The notes below the pieces were generated by a model, which saw only the letters and a program-made list of their open reading frames with translations, was not told the DNA's origin and ran no database searches. Shown here one piece after another: positions 1-12,083 of a DNA stretch of 64,000 bases. Each line of letters begins with the position of its first letter. Positions within the stretch are counted from its first letter, which is position 1. A program made the translations under genes and the position numbers. Where the stretch lies: assembly GCA_001695595.3 (NCBI GenBank), contig MBPM02000147.1, forward strand, positions 1 through 64,000. Reading direction: 5' to 3'. Source of the stretch: Plasmopara viticola. Lineage: Eukaryota > Oomycota > Peronosporomycetes > Peronosporales > Peronosporaceae.

Positions 1-345
1 GATCAGCCCCTCCTCATCCATCGGTTTCTCAACCCTACCCTCACCGCTCTTATCCGAGTTCTCTGCCTGGTTTTCCTCTGGGCTCATACCCCCGTCCCCC
101 TTTCGGGTGCAGCCGGAGACAATACAGTCCGCAGAGGGAAGTCAGGTTTCGAACCGGTTAAGGCGGCTTGGGTAAAGTCGACGGGGCCGAAGGCGTGGAG
201 GTGCTGAGGGGACATCTTGGTTCGCTTGTGCAGGTGCGGGAAAATTCGGAAATGAGACGTTTGGACATGTGGCGGTCTGTGGCGGAAATTAATAACTCTG
301 AAACAGCATAATGTCGACTCGATATTCTCGATCGGAGGACTTCGG

Positions 346-3300
346 TCATAAACTTGACTTAACACTGGTGATGTTCGGTTGCCGGTCTGCAAAGTCACCG
401 AATGCCGAATGAGTCTTCATCGCTTCGATCACTCGTTGTAGCCCGCGACTCTCTTCCCGATCGTACAACCGCCGTTGGAAGAACCGAACGTGCGCACAGA
501 ACGTCGAGAAGATCACCGCGAGCGCCGGAGCTACTGGTGTCGGCTGTCTTCCGTCAAACAGACACCTGTTGCGATCCGTCCAAATCGTGTGTAGCGTCGC
601 AGCTCGGAGAACGTGCCACACGTCGTGCACCACGTCAGCGCACTCGTCCCAGTCTTCGCGGACGCGCAGCTTGTTCCCGAGAGCGATGTCAAGCCAGCCA
701 GAGCGAGAGACGAAGAAAGGCGAGACGAGTATCAAGACTGCCGCCACAACTGCGATGCGGGCATGCAGTCGAAGAACAGGTGTTGTTCCGTCTCGATTGC
801 TTCGCAGCTGTCGCGCACACAGATGCGGATGCCCGGACGTGATGGTTCCAGGAACCAAAAGCGTGAGCGCACGGGAAGCAGCCGGAACGCGAGTCGAAAC
901 TGCAAGTCGTCGAAGACCGGCAGCAAGATCTTACTCAGTCTCCTGCCGTGTTTGACGAATGCCTTGATTCGGTGTTCGTTGACACGCTGAGAGAAGATGG
1001 TCATCGGATGTGGCTTGCTCGGCAGCTTGGGTGTTCAGATGACTTGCAGAAGCGCCGATCTCGGGATCGCCGGGATCAAGCACTTCCTCGTGCCACTCGT
1101 GCATCCCAAGTGCGGGAGTAGACGCTGCGAGCTGGTGTTTGACGAGTTTTGCACCAGCTGCAGTGCACCAAGTCGATCCACAATCTGCGTTGCCTCGCCA
1201 TACAGTGCACGTAGCCACTTTGCTTGTACACCCGGCAGAATCGGTACAAATGTGAAGTCGATGTGGCGTTGGACGAAGTCTTCACAGGTCGGCCACGCCT
1301 CACCCTCGAGTCGGAAGTCGGCAAGCGACCGCAGATTAAACACACGCGAGACATGCAGACGAAAGCTGCGCTGTGGCTCGGGAATCATGCCGAGACATCG
1401 TCGATGTGCTTCTGTTGTTGCTGTCCGCATGGCCTTCTCATAGTGCAGCTCTGCATCTGCATGGAACCAGATCGGCTGATTTAGACCATACATTGCGCGA
1501 TCGTTCGGATGCAGGCCGCGCCACGTAATCTCCCAGCGCGACTTGTACCACCACGTCCACGTTGCTCTCCACCATATTGACACTTGACTCCATCCGATGA
1601 GCTTGTCGTGTCGAAGCGGAGAGATAGTGAGGAAATCCAGCGCGGTGCATCTGCCGTAGCAAGGCATCACGGATGTCAGTAACTCAACGCTCGCAGTTGC
1701 CCAGTTCCTCACATGGGTCGCACTCGCCGCGTGCATGAACTGCAGCAGTAGTGCGAGACGCTGACACCTAAGTTGCGCGTCGAGTCTTGGAATTCCCAAT
1801 CCACCGTCACTGCGCCGCTGGTGCAAGAACTCACTCGGGATGAGCTGTACATGCTTTGCATCGCGGTCGTGCTTGCGGCATAAGACGAAGCGGTTGAGCA
1901 TCGACTGCCAGCGTCGCACAACTGTCTGTGGAATTGCTACATGCTGTGTGTAGTGCCAAAGGCGCGAGAGCACCATCGTCTGTGCTACTAGGAGTCGACC
2001 ACGAAGTGTGCGCGCGCGCCGGTACCAAGTCTTGAAGCCGTCGTAGAAGCGCTGATCCAGGAATTCGATGGTCATGTTGTCCAGAGGCGCTTGTCCAAAT
2101 GGGATGCCCAAGTATATGACCGTGTCCATGGGCGCGAGCTTATGAACGCCAGGCAGTGCAGGACATTCGGCATTTCGGTTTAGCGTCAGCAGCACAGACT
2201 TGGACAAGTTGAGTTTTGCTCCAGAGCCTTGGCAATACTCGTCCACGGTCACAAGCTGCTCCTAAAAATTCACGAGTGATCTGGCGAGAAGCGTCGAGTC
2301 ATCCGCTAAGAATATGCTCGTCACCGTGTGATCTTCATCCAGACACACACCGTGCTCTTCATGCGCGTGCAGCATTTTTCCGAGCGGCTTGATCGTGAGC
2401 ACGAAGAGCAGCGCCGAGAGCGGATCGCCTTGCCTCACGCCGCGCGTCGGATGCAATGCTGGTTGGACGTTGCCGTTGACCAGCAAGTGCGCTTGGGGAT
2501 TTGTGTACAAAAGCTGGATCCACTTAATGAAGCCCTGTCCGAAGCCCATGCACTCAAGCAGCCGGAACATGTAGTCCCAGTTGACACGGTCGAAGGCCTT
2601 CTGGAAGTCTAAGAACAGCGCGTATGCCTCTTCGTCGCGGCTTGTGACAAGATCTTGCAGATCGAAGAGGAAGCGCACTTGGAGATATATCGAGCGGCCT
2701 TTGACGAACCCCTTTTGGTCCGGATGAATCAAGTCGGGGATCACGCCCTGCAACCGATACGTCAGCGCTTTTGACAGCACCTTCACATCGACTGGTATGA
2801 GCGCGATCGGCCGGTAGTTGCCAGGCTCGGCGCGTGAGCCCTTCTTGTGTAGTAGCACGACTGCCAAGTTGCGCTGAGACGTCATGAGCTCGCCACGTCG
2901 GAGTCGGTCTGAGAACACAATCGCCAAGCACTCGCCGAACGCATCTGGCGCCACTTGGTAGAAACCAGCGGTCAAGCCATCCATTCCGGGCGATGACGTC
3001 GCCTTCATGTGCTTGATCGCACCTGCGAGGTCTGCTGCTGTTAACTCAGCGTCAAGCATTTCGCGGTCAGAGTCCGAGACGAAGAACGAGACTGAGTCGA
3101 GAGCTTGCGCTGCATGGCATCGTCGGGTGGAGGAACTCTTCCTGTCGGACTGTCAAGGTTTCCCATCTCAGACCCCCAGTGCTCCAGGAAACGGAGCGAG
3201 ATCTCGTAAGGGTTCGAGACACCTCCACTCGGTGTCACAACTTCCTCAATCGAGACTCGTCGCAAGCTCGTGTCCAGTGGATGGAAGAAGTGCATGGTGG

Positions 3301-4424
3301 ACTTCTCGGAGTTGGCGGCTTGGAAGTCGAATGCAGTATCGTGGTTGTACTGGCTCGTCCGCGTCACCGTCTCCTTATAGTTACTCATGGCTTCGTCAAA
3401 GAGCTCGCGATCGTTTTCACTCGGTGACACGCGGAAACTCGCGGCAGCTTGGTCCAGCGCGACGCGGGAGTCCTCGATGGCTTGTGAGTCCTGCTGTCGA
3501 AGCTTCTTCTGTATGCCTTGTAGCTGCTTCTTGATGCTCGTTTTCCACTGCTCCCAGAACTTTCCCGGGTTTCACTGTGCGCAGGTGATCACGTTCCATC
3601 TCGGCTTCCTTCTCGATCGCCAAAATGACCTGTGGGAAATCTAGCAGATACCGTGGAAACCTCCAGTATCCGCGACCGTGAAGCTGCGTGCCGGAGCGAA
3701 GCGAGATGTTGTGCGCAAGGTGGTCGCTGGCGTGTTTGGGCAAGAAGTGCTTGAACTTGTCGTAGAAGCAGTCACAAAACCGTTCCGACATCAAAATGTA
3801 GTCCAGCCGGTTCTTCCGTGGAAGCGGACCGGTGAATACGTGCTTAGTGTCGTTGTGGATCCGCAAAGCGTCGACGTCTCCAAGCTTCGCGAGCCACTCC
3901 AGACAGCTGGAGCGACTTGAGTCGTAGCGCAGGTCGGGTGTTGAGCAGTCTAGACGCGGATCGAGCGGCGTGTTCAGGTCTCCGAGTACGAAGTGCGTCG
4001 CGTCATCCTCAAACTCATCGGTCGACAGACTCATGAAGAATTGCTGCTTCTCTTGGCGATCAACTGGCGCGTATACGTTGTGGATGTTGACGAGAACAGA
4101 CTCGACCGTCACTTTCACGACGAGGTACCTGCCTGTCACTGAAAGGCGCGGTATTTCAGCAGCCGTGTCGAAGCTTGGGAAGTCGGAGCGCAACAGCGTC
4201 AATACTCCGCTTCATCGACCGCGCGTGGGTCGATCCCGCAACGCGTTTGGATCGTTGACGAAGATCTTGTGCGTGAAGCTCGAGTCGAGGTGGAAATTGA
4301 AGGTTGAGAGGTGTTGTGCGTCGCCGAATTTGATTTCTTGGACGCACGACACCGAATGCTTGGAGAGGAGGTTGTCAATGAAGAGGTGGCCGTTCTTCTT
4401 GATGCCATTGGTGTTTACGGTCAT
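346..4424 (-). pseudogene. L1 ORF2 relic (endonuclease / reverse transcriptase)
   Basis: Broken ORF2 of L1. Pieces in different frames follow the order of the intact L3 ORF2. The N-terminus at 4424 starts MTVNTNGIKKNGHLF (APE endonuclease; VYAP and GDLN boxes around 4070-3980). The reverse transcriptase core lies at 3059-2262 with SPGMDGLTAGFYQ, YRPIAL, LDFQKAFDRVNW, GVRQGDPLSALLF and FLADDSTLL. The RT connection region is at 2252-1035. A C-terminal zinc-binding and tail segment ends at 346. At least six frame changes or stops separate the pieces, so no functional protein is expected. ORF2 begins about 43 nt after the ORF1 stop, the same spacing as in the other copies. Confidence 0.88.
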
Positions 4425-4467
4425 CAGAGAGACGGGATTCCAGGCGTGCTGTGCAGCAGAGGGAGCT

Positions 4468-7161
4468 TTAGGAACGGGTGGACAAGCTGCTCGCTACTGT
4501 CATTGCGAGGCCATCAGCATCCACGCAGATTTTCAGTACCGACGAGTCGACCGGATAGTAGCCATCAAGCTGGCGCAGCGCTTCCAGATCGTCGAGCAAG
4601 TGACCCTGCCACTGTACTTCACGCCACTGCTGCATGCAGTGTGAGCCGAGGTCCGACCGCAGCAGTCGCAGCAGCGTGTTGGGGTGGAGGAAACGCATGT
4701 GGTGCGCCGGAATACACTCAACAGGCTGATCTGTGAAATACTGGACCCAATGATTTTTCTTAAACAAAGTCGGCGCGATCGACATGAGCGCGAGGTCGAA
4801 CATGCCAAGCGCCTTGGATGCGTGAGACAGCTCTGTGATCGCGTCTGTGTGGGTCCACCACTTGGCACACTCCTCGAAAATGTCTTGACGTTTCGGAAGT
4901 ATCGACATCCTCATGACGCGCTTCCACTTCGTCACGAATGTTGTGTCTTCGTCGGGGTACGTCGCGCATAGCACGCGGTTTATTGCGCGAAGCTGCGCAA
5001 GCTCCTCGATTGGTCTACCCTCACCATCCATCGCGAGTGACAGCGCGCTGTTGAACGCGAGTGGGCAGGCAGCGGCCGACTTCACAATGTGGTCGGGGTT
5101 CGTCGCGTTCTCGATGAGCTTCTCCATACCAAGAACCTTTGCGTCAGCTTCTGCGAGACGGTCCGGGAGAATGTTGAGCAGTGCTGTGTTCTCATCGTTG
5201 ATCATCGACTCGGTCACATCAAGTATTGACGATGCCTTAGCTGCCTTTTTAATCTTTGTGTGGTGCTTCTCGACGAAGAACGCCGACTCCGCTGCAGTCT
5301 TCACCGCCTCGGGACGCTTCACATTGGTTGGCACGACCTGCTTACGCACGCCGTGCTTCTTGTTCGCGATGGCATTTTTGACTACAAGATCGACTTCCAT
5401 AGACTGGAGTGCTTCGAAGTAGTTCACAGTCGCGACGCCATCGAAAGGCCGCGATCGCTGCTTCGTAAGCAGAGCAGTGAAGTCGATCTCGCTGCGTCTG
5501 CGCCTCTTTTTTTCTGGACTGTCGAGAATCTGTCCGAGTTGCCGCCATTCATTAAAAGGAAGAGTGGAGCTTTCGTCTTGCCTTTAGAACTGCCGGGGGA
5601 AGAAATGTTGCCGTTGGATCCTTCGAATGTTGAGATCGACAGAGCATCACCTTGGGTGCTTGGAATGTTCGCAAGCTGGTTGGTGCCAGGAGGCGAGCCA
5701 TGCGGAGCTCCGTTCTGAAGCTTCCCATTGCGTTTCTCGGACTCCCCAACTGCCTTTTGCAGCGAGTTCATTCGCTTGTCGTTCGTCGTCGCTTGCGCAG
5801 GAATCGTCGGCATAGCTTGTTGCTGCTTCGTGGGTTGCTTTGGTGTCTGCGACGACAACGACTCGGCCGGGGGGATCGGACGCGGGAAGACTTCGTCACT
5901 TGTGAGCAGATCGATGCCGTGGAGCGAGCGATAACCATAAGGCAGACGCTCGGACTGATACGGTGCGCTCTTGCCGTGAGCTGGGTGCAGCTTGTTGTCG
6001 AACAGAATCTGGTCACATACCGGGCCGTTCACCATTAGCGGCTTTGGACACGTGTTCGAGAGGAAGTACACTCGCCACGTCGCCGAGGGATGCCGGTCGC
6101 CATGTTCACCTCGCGGAACGTGTCATAGATCGGCTTGCACCCAAGAATAAAGAGCCGAAACAGGATCGCATCCGTGTTGGTGTCTGAATCGACGGTAGAG
6201 ATGTCGAGGAAGTATTTGCCTGCAAGGACATCGAACTCCTCGAACAAGAATATACCGCCCAATATGTTCACCGTCGTGCGCTCGAGCTTGAGGCAGGCTT
6301 CCTTTGTTTTGATCTTCACGCGTAGGTTGCCGCCAGGGAGCTATGACACTTGGCCGATCGCGTGCTCGCTGTACAGTTTCTCAAGCGCGTCGTTTCCGTG
6401 GTGCGAATCAGTCAGCAACGCCATGATCTTCTGCATTGGAGTCTTCGCGAAAGTGCGTCCCGTGTCTATGACCATGTCGTACGCGCGCGGGTGCTCTATC
6501 TGTGAGGCGATTAACGACCAGCCACGTCCAGCAGTGTACTGGCGCTCGATCGACTCGACGTCACATGCAAGCGGTTTTGGCGTCTCGATGCGGCTTCGCT
6601 TCGCTTCGACTTTGGCTTCGTCGCGACGGATGGTCTCCTGCTCTCGCAGCAGTGCGGCCATCGTCGAACGCGTGTCGACAGGTGCAGTCGACGCTTTATC
6701 AGTTGGAGGCGGCTCCATCAGCTCGTCTTCGTGATCTGCGATCACTGACGTGCTGGGGGCGACAGTGTTGGCGGGAACACCAGACACGTCAGCAGACACG
6801 TCAGCAGCAGCAGCGACGGTAGAGACAGCATCGGGAGGCGCATCTATCGGCTCGTCGCTCGAGTCTTCGAGCACGGGTGCAGGCGGCTCGAAAAGCGCGG
6901 ACGACGGATGCAACAAAGGTACGGGAGGTGATGGTGGCGCAGCTGGACGAGTGGCTGCCGAGGAGTCGCCAGAGGATTTAGAGCTAGTCGGAGAATCCAA
7001 GGGAGATGAGCTCCCCGCGGTACCCAGATTGTTGGGTGCCGACTGGATTCTTGGTGCAGAGACAGGCGAAGATCCAGCTGCATCACGCGGCGAATAAATG
7101 GTAGACGGTGCAGAGGCATTGGGAAGGGGGTTGCGGCAATTTCTGCGGCTTGAATTTCCAT
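4468..7161 (-). pseudogene. L1 ORF1 relic (RNA-binding-like LINE protein)
   Basis: Broken ORF1 of L1, read in at least four frame segments (7161 to about 6340, 6319-6035, 6071-5424, 5427-4468). The N-terminal part is low complexity, rich in Ser, Pro and Ala. A conserved middle follows, including PLACDVESIERQY, VIDTGRTFAKTP, LPGGNLRVK, FDVLAGKYFLDISTVDSDT and CKPIYDTFREVNMATG. The C-terminal half includes FNSALSLAMDG, LHPNTLLRLLRSDLG and a helix-rich tail. No CCHC zinc knuckle is visible. The middle could be an RRM-like fold, but this is inference only. The start at 7161 is the ATG that aligns with the start of L3 ORF1. Confidence 0.82.
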
Positions 7162-7260
7162 CTGTACTGACGAAAGAGCGAAAGGTGGTCAGAGAAGGGG
7201 GGAGGGTTAGGTTCTTCTGATGAGTCGACTTGAGGGGTTGCCGGCAAATTGAGAAGTACC

Positions 7261-7332
7261 CTCTTGGTTGTGTTTCTCTTTTTGGGTACATTTGATATTT
7301 TCTTGACTCGAGTATACCCGTCTAGCTCAGTT
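7261..7332 (+). repeat. tRNA-unit remnant between L1 and L2
   Basis: A 72-bp remnant of the tRNA-Lys tandem unit: 55 bp of upstream spacer (CTTGGTTGTGTTTCTC..., ending CTCGAGTAT) followed by tRNA nt 1-17. It is all that is left of the array between L1 and L2. Confidence 0.85.
7316..7332 (+). pseudogene. tRNA-Lys 5' fragment (nt 1-17) cut by L2
   Basis: ACCCGTCTAGCTCAGTT is nt 1-17 of the array tRNA. It stops exactly where the L2 3' end begins. The A box is split just before the conserved GG of the D loop. Confidence 0.9.
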
Positions 7333-8024
7333 TAAATTGTCTATATTAACTTTATAGACGATTGACTAATCAACTTGCCTGGCCTAATATCTAATCTGAA
7401 CTAATTCTGTGTAATATACATAATCTAGTGTTAGGTTGGTGTGTAGGGTTCTACATTTTGCCATGTGTTGAATCGGAAAATGGCTGCTGGACCCTTCGCG
7501 CGGGTCGAAATTTCTCGGTAGCTTCTGCGAGTTACCTGCTGGTGCTTCTGCCATCTGTGCAGCATATATATAGCCAGGTGTGTACCAACTGGCTGCACGT
7601 GTAGTTCACTCTGGCGCCGAAACGCACGACTGGTTCTCTAGCTCACTGTCGCTTCGTTCCGCCTTTAGATCGTCACTTTCCACGAGCCGGCTATACAACG
7701 GGCTATCTTCAGGGCTCACGTCCCCCGTCCCCCTTTCGACGGCAGCCGGAGGCAACACGGTTCTTAAAAGAGAGCTCGTTTTTAAGCCGGCGAGTCGAGC
7801 TTCAGTATGGAGGGGTCCGGGACTTTCCTCATGTCGGCATTAAAGTAATTACCCTCTGGGCTCATGCCCCCCGTCCCCCTTTCGGGTGCAGCTGGAGACA
7901 ACACAGTCCGCAGAGGAGAGTCCACTTTTAGCCGGCGAGTACTGGAGTTGCTGGGACGCTTGAGCCTTAGCCGGCAAAATCGAAAGTGAATAACAAAACT
8001 TGTGGCGGACAAAAAATCCCTCCA

Positions 8025-11000
8025 AATAGCATACCATGGACACTGGTGATACCAGGATGGAGATCAGCGAACTTGCCGAAAGCCGGCTGGGACTGCATCT
8101 TGCGCACAATTTGGTCAGGGTCAGCTTATCATCGACCCCATATAAGCGCCTATAAAAGTGTCGAACGTGCGCCGCAAATGTCGTAAATACCATTTGCAGC
8201 GCCGGGATCGGTGGCGTAGGCTGTCTCCCGTCGAACAAACACCGATTGCGATCCGACCACAGAAAATGAAGCGTCATTGCGCGGAGGACATGCCATACGT
8301 CATCTGCGATCGCCTCATGGTCCTTCCATTTATCGCGCACTCGCCTCCTTCGCGCAAGTGCGATGTCGAGTCACGTTGGCTTCTGTTTGAAGAGCCTGCT
8401 TGCGATGTCAAGCACATGTAGCCACAAGTCCGACGCAAGCGAGCAGTCAAACAACAGATGTTGTTCCGACTCAATTGCATCACAATTATCGCGCACACAT
8501 GTGCGAATGCCAGTATTTGTATGTTCCAAAAACCGGAAGCGCGACCGGACTGGCAGCAGTACCTTCCGCAGTCGCTTGCCTCGCTTTGCATGCTCTCTTA
8601 TGAATCGGACGTCGATATTATCCCAATACACCTTCATCGGATGCGGCTTTATTGTTGATTTTGGCATTTATACGGTACGCAGTACCGCCGAGCGTGAGAT
8701 CGCAGGAAATAATTGCAGCTTCTCGTCACTGAAAACTCCGACGTATAATATTAATCTCGGGCTACCTCTGTCAGATATCGAAAAAGTAGCACCACATGAT
8801 TTTAGCCGATCAACGATCTGCGTCGCCTCATTATACAATACGCGTAGCCACTTGATTTGTTGACCCGGCGTGGTGTCCACCAGCGTAAAGTCAATGTGTC
8901 GATCCACGAAGTCGACTTGCGACAGCCACGTGCCCAGACCGCGCATAAAGTCAGCAAGCGACCGAAGACCGAAGACGCGAGAAATGTGTAAAGCTTCGTT
9001 ATGGCTCTGGCACCATACCAATGCAGCGCCGATGCGCCGAAGTCGTGCCATCACGCATTCGTTGTTCGTAGTGGAGACTGGCGTCTGAGTGAAACCAGAT
9101 CGGTTTGAAAAGGGCATAGTCGATGCGCTCGTTGGACGGCAAGTCTTGCCACGTCATTTCCCAGCTTAAGCGGTGCCACCAGGTCCAAGTTGTCTTCCAC
9201 CACGTCGACGTATGACTCCACTTGATCATCTCGCCGTGGCGCTGTGGAGATATTGTAAGCAGATCGAGCGCATGGCATTTGCTGTACCGAGGAAGGATTG
9301 ACCTCAATAACTCTATCAACGTCCGGTAGACGCTCGAGCCTGTGCTACGAAGTGCATCAGAAGCACGAAAGGTTGCCGCTTAAGCTGTGCTTCGAGACTC
9401 GATATACCAATACCACCGTCCGCCCGTCGAAGATAAAGAAATTCATTTGGGAACAGCTGTATGTGTGTCGCGTCGCGGTCGTGCTTGCGACTCAGCACAA
9501 ATCGGCTTAGCGTCGACTGCCATCTTTTGACGACCGCCATCGGAATTGACACGTGCTGTGTGCAGTGCCATAAGCGCGACAGAATCATGGTCTGAGCAAC
9601 CAGGAGGCGCCCGCGAAGCGTTCGAGCGCGACGGTACCACAGTTTGAAGCCTTCATAAAAGCACTGGTCAAGCGACACGAGGATGCGATCGTCGACGGGT
9701 GACTGACTGAAAGGAATGCCAAGATACTTGACCGACTCCGAGCGTCCGAGGACGCGTACACCGGGCATATGCGGGCAGTCTTGATTCCGGTTTAAAGCCA
9801 GCAGCACCGACTTTGACAAGTTCAGCCTTGCGCCCGAGCCTTGGCAATACTTCTCCACAGTCTCAAGTTGTGCCTGCAGATTTGGGATGGAGCTTCCGAT
9901 CAGCGTCGAGTCATCTGCGAAGAATAAACTCGTTGCAGTATCGTTGTCATTCAGACACACACCGTACTCTTCGTGTGAGCGCAGCATGTTTCCAAGTGGC
10001 TCAATCGTTAAGATGAACAGCAGTGCGGACAGAGGGTCTCTCTGTTTCACTCCGCGTGAAGGATGCAGCGCTGGCTGAATGACGCCGTTGATCAGCAGGT
10101 GAGCCAGCGGATCCGTGTAGAGCAACTTTACCCAGCGTGTGAAGCCTGTGCCGATCCCCATACGCTCAAGCAACCGGAACATGTAATCCCAGTTGACTCG
10201 ATCAAATGCCTTCTGTAAATCCAAGAATAGCGCGTACGCCTCTTCGGCTCTACTAGTCACAAGGTCGTGAAAATCAGCTAGGAAACGTACGTGGTGGTGA
10301 ATCGAGCGACCGCGGACAAAGCGGTTTTGGTCCGTATGGACCAATTTTGGGATAGCTGACTGCAGCCGATACGTCAGCGCCTTAGAAAGATCTTTACATC
10401 GACTGGGATGAGCGCGATAGGTCGGTAGTTGCCTGGATCTGCTCGCGAACCCTTTTTGTGCAACAACACCGCCGCCGACTTTCGCTGTGACGCAAGCAGT
10501 TCTCCGCGCTTGAGTCGATCATTGAAGACCAGCACTAGGCACTGGCCAAACACATCCGGTGCGACTTGGTAAAATCCCGCTGTCAAGCCATCGATACCTG
10601 GAGATGACGTCGTTTTCATGCGCTTGATAGCTTCTGTCAAGTCGATGGAGCTCACGTCCTTGTCAAGAGCCTGCCTGTCGGGCTCTGATATCGTGCGAAC
10701 GACAGAGTCGAGAAGCTTACGTTGCATCGTGTTGTCTGGTGGGGCTGCTGTTCCCGTTTGATTGTCTGGGTCACCCATTCCCGACCCCAATGCTCGAGGA
10801 AGTGAAGGCTGTTCTCGGTTGGGTTGGTTGAGACACTTCCATTCGGGAGTAAGACTTCCTCAATCGAGATTCGCCGCAAGCTTGTGTCCAATCGTCGAAA
10901 AAAGTGCTTCGTCGACTTCTCGGAGTTTGCAGCTTGAAAATCGAACGCAGTGTCTTGATGATACTGGCTCGACCAGGTCACTGTCTCCTTGTAGTTTTTC

Positions 11001-12043
11001 ATAGCTTCCTCGTACATCTTACAATTAGCATCGTGGGCAGCAGCTCGGTGACACGCGGCCGTGCGATCCAGCACGACGCAGGTGTTTTCAACTGCTTGGC
11101 AATCTTGAGCTCGGAGCTTCTTCTGCAACTTCTGCAGCTGCATTTTGATGTCCGACTTTCACTGCTCCCACATCCGCCCTGGATTCTTCGAAGTGTGAAG
11201 CTTCGATAGGATGTCATCAGCTTCGCGCTGAATTGCCGATACCACTAGCGGGTATTCGAGCAGATAGTGCGGAAACTTCCAGTAACCTCTACCATGCAAC
11301 TGGGATCCCGACTTGAAAGTCACGCTATGTGCCAGATGGTCTCCGGCATGTGATGGTAAGAAGCACTTGGCATCACCGTAGAAGCTGCTACAAAATATGT
11401 CCGAGACAAGGATGCAGTCAAGGCGGTTCTTGCAAGGCATCGGTCTCGTGAACGCGCGTGCTGTATCGTGGCGAATTTGCCAGGCGTCTACGACGCCCAG
11501 TCGGGCCAACCAATCCAAGCAGCACGAACGACTTGAGTCATAACGCAAATCCAACATTGAACACTCCAAGGTCGGGTCCAGCAGAGTATTAAGGTTGCCA
11601 AGTACCAGCTGTGTTGCGTCGTCTTCGAATTCTTCCGTTGCTTAATCTGAAAAGAACGCTTGTTTCTCTTGTTTATGCACAGGCGCGTAGGCGTTGTAGA
11701 TATAGACGGGAGCAAGCTTGACCATTACACGCACGTCGAGAACCCGGCCAGGGACGGTCAGATGGGTAAGATCCACTGCCGATTTAATGCCTGGAAAGTC
11801 GGACCGCAGCAATGTTAGTACTCCGTTGCTTCGACCGCTTGTCGGCCGGTCCAGGAGTGTGTTCACATCGCTCAGGAACAAGTTGTGCTTGAAGGTACAC
11901 TCAAGGTGAAACTTGAAACTTGCAAGATGCGAGCGGTCCGCAAATTTAGTCTCTTGAATGCACGACATCCCGTACTTTGATAGCAGATTGTCGATCAGAA
12001 GGTGCCCGTTCTTCTTGACGCCATTCATGTTCACAATTAGCAC
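8025..12043 (-). pseudogene. L2 ORF2 relic (endonuclease / reverse transcriptase)
   Basis: Starts at 12043 with MLIVNMNGVKKNGHLLID, 40 nt after the ORF1 stop. The endonuclease part (12043 to about 11200) and linker are split by frameshifts. The longest open piece, 10344-9316, holds the RT core: LDLQKAFDRVNW, GVKQRDPLSALLF, in which the usual Gly of the QGDP motif is Arg, and FFADDSTLI. The C-terminal part, at about 9319-8025 in several frames, includes a zinc-binding-like FDCSLASDLW. This copy differs clearly from L1/L4/L6 and from L3/L5 along its whole length, so it is treated as a third subfamily. It is not functional. Confidence 0.85.
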
Positions 12044-12083
12044 ACTGGTGTTGTTCCAAGTCAGGTGCGACGTCGAGATCAGC

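Larger units (their letters stand above)
1..7260 (-). mobile_element. L1: LINE-type retrotransposon copy, 3' end beyond the window
   Basis: Non-LTR retrotransposon on the minus strand with ORF1 upstream (right) and ORF2 downstream (left), both broken by frameshifts and stops. The 5' terminus (plus-strand GCCGGCAAATTGAGAAGTAC near 7240-7259) matches the 5' ends of L3 and L5, so this end is full length. The first 345 bases are 3' UTR and the true 3' end lies outside. On the right it abuts the tRNA-unit spacer about 55 bp upstream of a tRNA 5' fragment, not the usual D-loop site, which suggests a deletion after insertion. The ORFs are closest to those of L4 and L6, but the 3' UTR has a segment shared with L2 (about 80-145). 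Confidence 0.88.

Noticed and set aside
402..990. Plus-strand Arg/Ser-rich ORFs opposite L1 ORF2
   Set aside because: Antisense shadows of the ORF2 C-terminal region; similar shadows recur opposite L4 and L6.
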